A stretch of DNA of 7,372 nucleotides from the NCBI GenBank assembly GCA_049514335.1, contig JBEKVE010000160.1, forward strand, positions 1 through 7,372, in the 5' to 3' direction. The number at the start of each line of letters is the position of its first letter. Within the stretch, counting starts at the first letter, position 1. Of the stretch, positions 5,879 to 7,372 are shown piece by piece. Origin of the DNA: JBEKVE01 sp049514335 (GTDB lineage Bacteria > Actinomycetota > Acidimicrobiia > Acidimicrobiales > UBA8190). The position numbers and the translations under genes are program-made. The notes below the pieces were generated by a model that saw only the letters and a program-made list of their open reading frames with translations, was not told the DNA's origin and made no database searches.

Positions 5879-6700
5879 CTATGCCCGAGGCGCGGAGGGT
5901 GCCGAGGGGAACCGGGGCTCGCGTCGCTCACGCACCGCCGCCAGCCCCTCGCGGGCGTCGGGACCGAGGAAGCCGAGCATCTCGAGCGCCACCGACTCAC
6001 CGAAGACGGGGAGCGCCTGGCGCAGCCACTGGTTCATGACCCGACGCGTCCACTGCACGGCGGTGGCGCTCCCCCGCGCCAGGCGCGCCGCGATGTCGAG
6101 CGCCTCGGGGAGGACCCGGTCGTCGGGCACGCAGCGCGTCACCAACCCGATGCGCTCCGCCTCGGGGCCGGCCACGAAGTCGGCGGTGAGGAGGTAGTAC
6201 TTGGCCTTGGCCATGCCGCACAGAAGCGGCCACAGAAGCGCAGCGTGGTCACCGGCGGCGACGCCCAGGCGGGCGTGGCCGTCCGACAGCCGGGCCGACT
6301 CCCCCACGATGCTCACGTCGGCCAGCAGCGCCACCGCCAGCCCGGCACCCACCGCCACGCCGTTCACCGCCGACACCACGGGCTTGTCGGCCGCCAGCAT
6401 GCGCTCGACGACGGCACGGGCGTCGCGCCACTGGTCGAGCAGCGCGGCGTAGTCCTCGGTCATCTCCTCGATCATGTCGAGATCGCCCCCGGCGCTGAAG
6501 GCCCGCCCCGAACCGGTGATCACGCTCACCCGGGCGTCGGGGTCGGCGTCCACCACGGCCCACACGTCCGACATCTCGCGGTGCATGCGGATGTTGGCGG
6601 CGTTCAACACGTCGGGGCGGTCGAGCGTGATGAGCACCACGCCGTCGGGGCGGCGGTCGAAACGCAGGTGCTCGAAGTCCTCGTAACGGGCGGCGGGCAT
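5879..6700 (-). CDS. enoyl-CoA hydratase/isomerase (crotonase) family protein
   Basis: The 273-residue product has the crotonase fold, binding an acyl-CoA and stabilising a thioester enolate. The first oxyanion-hole segment is RAFSAGGDLDMI (66-77) and the second is VNGVAVGAGLAVALLADV (112-129). The catalytic glutamates of classical hydratases appear to be absent: by motif alignment with rat mitochondrial crotonase, Glu144 corresponds to Ala122 and Glu164 to His142 (in SDGHARLGVAAGDH). D140, D151 or H152 may act instead. True hydration is therefore doubtful; an isomerase, thioesterase, decarboxylase or dehalogenase-like activity is possible. The substrate is unknown. ATG 6700 was chosen because TAGGGT ends seven bases before it; GTG codons at 6709 and 6727 are in-frame alternatives. 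The C-terminal tail is low complexity (RFPSAPSAPRA). The methyltransferase gene lies upstream on the same strand, 56 bases away. Confidence 0.88.
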   Translation of the reverse strand: MPAARYEDFEHLRFDRRPDGVVLITLDRPDVLNAANIRMHREMSDVWAVVDADPDARVSVITGSGRAFSAGGDLDMIEEMTEDYAALLDQWRDARAVVERMLAADKPVVSAVNGVAVGAGLAVALLADVSIVGESARLSDGHARLGVAAGDHAALLWPLLCGMAKAKYYLLTADFVAGPEAERIGLVTRCVPDDRVLPEALDIAARLARGSATAVQWTRRVMNQWLRQALPVFGESVALEMLGFLGPDAREGLAAVRERREPRFPSAPSAPRA

Positions 6701-6707
6701 GGCGGTC

Positions 6708-6713
6708 ACCCTA
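6708..6713 (-). promoter_or_regulatory. possible -10 element, leaderless start of the crotonase gene
   Basis: The minus strand reads TAGGGT, ending seven bases before the ATG at 6700, which puts transcription start at or one base before the start codon. No -35 hexamer is evident. The AGGG within it could instead be read as a weak Shine-Dalgarno eight bases from the ATG. Confidence 0.35.
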
Positions 6714-6726
6714 CGACGGGGCCGCA

Positions 6727-6743
6727 CCGGGGCGCGACCCCGG
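6727..6743 (-). terminator. GC-rich hairpin between methyltransferase and crotonase genes
   Basis: CCGGGG and CCCCGG form a perfect six-base stem with a five-base loop, 14 bases past the methyltransferase stop. No T-run follows, so it is not a classical intrinsic terminator. Actinobacteria often have such tail-less hairpins after genes, but their role in termination is uncertain. It would separate this gene from the crotonase unit. Confidence 0.35.
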
Positions 6744-6756
6744 CGTCATCGGCGTG

Positions 6757-7372
6757 TCAGGACGCAAAGAGAGGATGGCTGAGACCCAGCTCCACGAGCG
6801 TGCGCTCGGGATGGCGGGGCACGGCGATCTCCTCGGCGGCACCCGGCACGGCCAGGACGTAGAGGTTCCACGACGTGCTCAGCCCGGCCGGCTCGATGTC
6901 GGCGTAGATCCGCTTCTCGACGTCGGGGCGCCGCTCGAATCCCGCCTCGGCGAAGCGCTGCGTCCACCATCCGAACGACGCCATGGTCAGATGGCCCTCG
7001 ACGGGTTGGCCGGTGTCGTCGCGGGCAAGGTCGGTGAAGGGGACCGGCCCGGGGAACGACGCGCCCAGGGCTTTGTAGTGGTCCAGGCGATCGGGAAGGA
7101 CCTTGCCCTCGAAGAACCCGTCGGGACCGGCCTCGTTGTTGGCGCCGAAGGACGGGATGGTGGCGTACACGAAGCCGGCGCACACCCGGCGCAGCTCCAC
7201 CAGGGCACCGGGCACCCGGTCGGGCGGGAGGTGCTCCAGGGTCTCGAGCACGCTCACCAGGTCGAAGCTGGCGTCGGGCCAGGGCAGGCCGGCCAGCAGG
7301 TCGCCCACCCGCACGTGGCCCCGCGCCCCGGCGGTGGCGTGGTCGACGGCGTAGGCGCTTATGTCGCACCCC
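6757..7372 (-). CDS. class I SAM-dependent methyltransferase, N-terminus outside the window
   Basis: The frame is open to the right edge, so the glycine-rich SAM motif I is not visible and about 204 C-terminal residues remain. The visible part begins GCDISAYAVDHA, the acidic strand-2 region that holds the SAM ribose. It continues with VGDLLAGLPWPDASFDLVSVLETLEHLPPD, the motif with the 'FDLV' strand and 'E-LEHL' of Methyltransf_11/25-type enzymes. GTG at 7314 is an internal valine codon, not the start, because the SAM-binding segment is encoded upstream of it in frame. The later part (IPSFGANNEAGPDGFFEGKVLPDRLDHYKALG, then HLTMASFGWWTQRFAEAGF) resembles the substrate-side insert of small-molecule or glycan methyltransferases, but I cannot name the substrate. 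The crotonase gene lies 56 bases downstream on the same strand. The class is firm, the function open. Confidence 0.85.
   Translation of the reverse strand, partial: GCDISAYAVDHATAGARGHVRVGDLLAGLPWPDASFDLVSVLETLEHLPPDRVPGALVELRRVCAGFVYATIPSFGANNEAGPDGFFEGKVLPDRLDHYKALGASFPGPVPFTDLARDDTGQPVEGHLTMASFGWWTQRFAEAGFERRPDVEKRIYADIEPAGLSTSWNLYVLAVPGAAEEIAVPRHPERTLVELGLSHPLFAS

Noticed and set aside
6746..7369. 207-codon minus-strand frame overlapping the methyltransferase
   Set aside because: It is an Arg/Pro/Gly-rich alternative frame. The other frame encodes the SAM-binding segments and ends at 6757.

Overview
This is an ordinary stretch of chromosome from a very GC-rich bacterium, most likely an actinobacterium. 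The evidence is strong G/C preference at third codon positions, GTG starts, several -10-like hexamers of the TANNNT type lying directly on start codons (as in leaderless actinobacterial mRNAs), and the overall character of the proteins. A member of Acidimicrobiia or a related deep actinobacterial lineage is plausible, but that is inference. I see no integrase, transposase, phage gene, toxin-antitoxin pair, CRISPR array or biosynthetic cluster.

Layout, left to right. (1) Positions 1-423, minus strand: the first 141 residues of a large multi-pass membrane protein of YfhO/GT-C type, cut by the window edge. (2) 565-636, minus: a complete tRNA-Cys(GCA). (3) 770-1798, plus: a family 4 GT-B glycosyltransferase. 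(4) 1804-2013, minus: a 69-residue protein with two hydrophobic segments, convergent with the glycosyltransferase and divergent from the next gene. (5) 2118-4487, plus: glnD, the PII-modifying nucleotidyltransferase with NT, HD and two ACT domains. (6) 4488-4717: a 230-bp gap with possible alternative hairpins and a good ribosome binding site. (7) 4718-5860, plus: a membrane-anchored L,D-transpeptidase (Ig-like, peptidoglycan-binding and YkuD domains). (8) 5879-6700, minus: a crotonase-superfamily protein that lacks both classical hydratase glutamates. (9) 6757-7372, minus: a class I SAM-dependent methyltransferase whose N-terminus lies outside the window.

The genes alternate in strand and look like separate small transcription units, not one pathway. 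Three encode cell-envelope functions or probable ones (membrane protein, glycosyltransferase, L,D-transpeptidase), one is nitrogen control (glnD), and two are metabolic enzymes of unknown substrate. The methyltransferase and crotonase genes share a strand with a 56-bp gap that holds a GC-rich hairpin, so co-transcription is possible but unproven.

No previously undescribed system is evident. The points most worth a second look are the catalytic-site departures in the crotonase homologue and the L,D-transpeptidase, the repeated leaderless-type start arrangement, and several small inverted repeats at gene starts.
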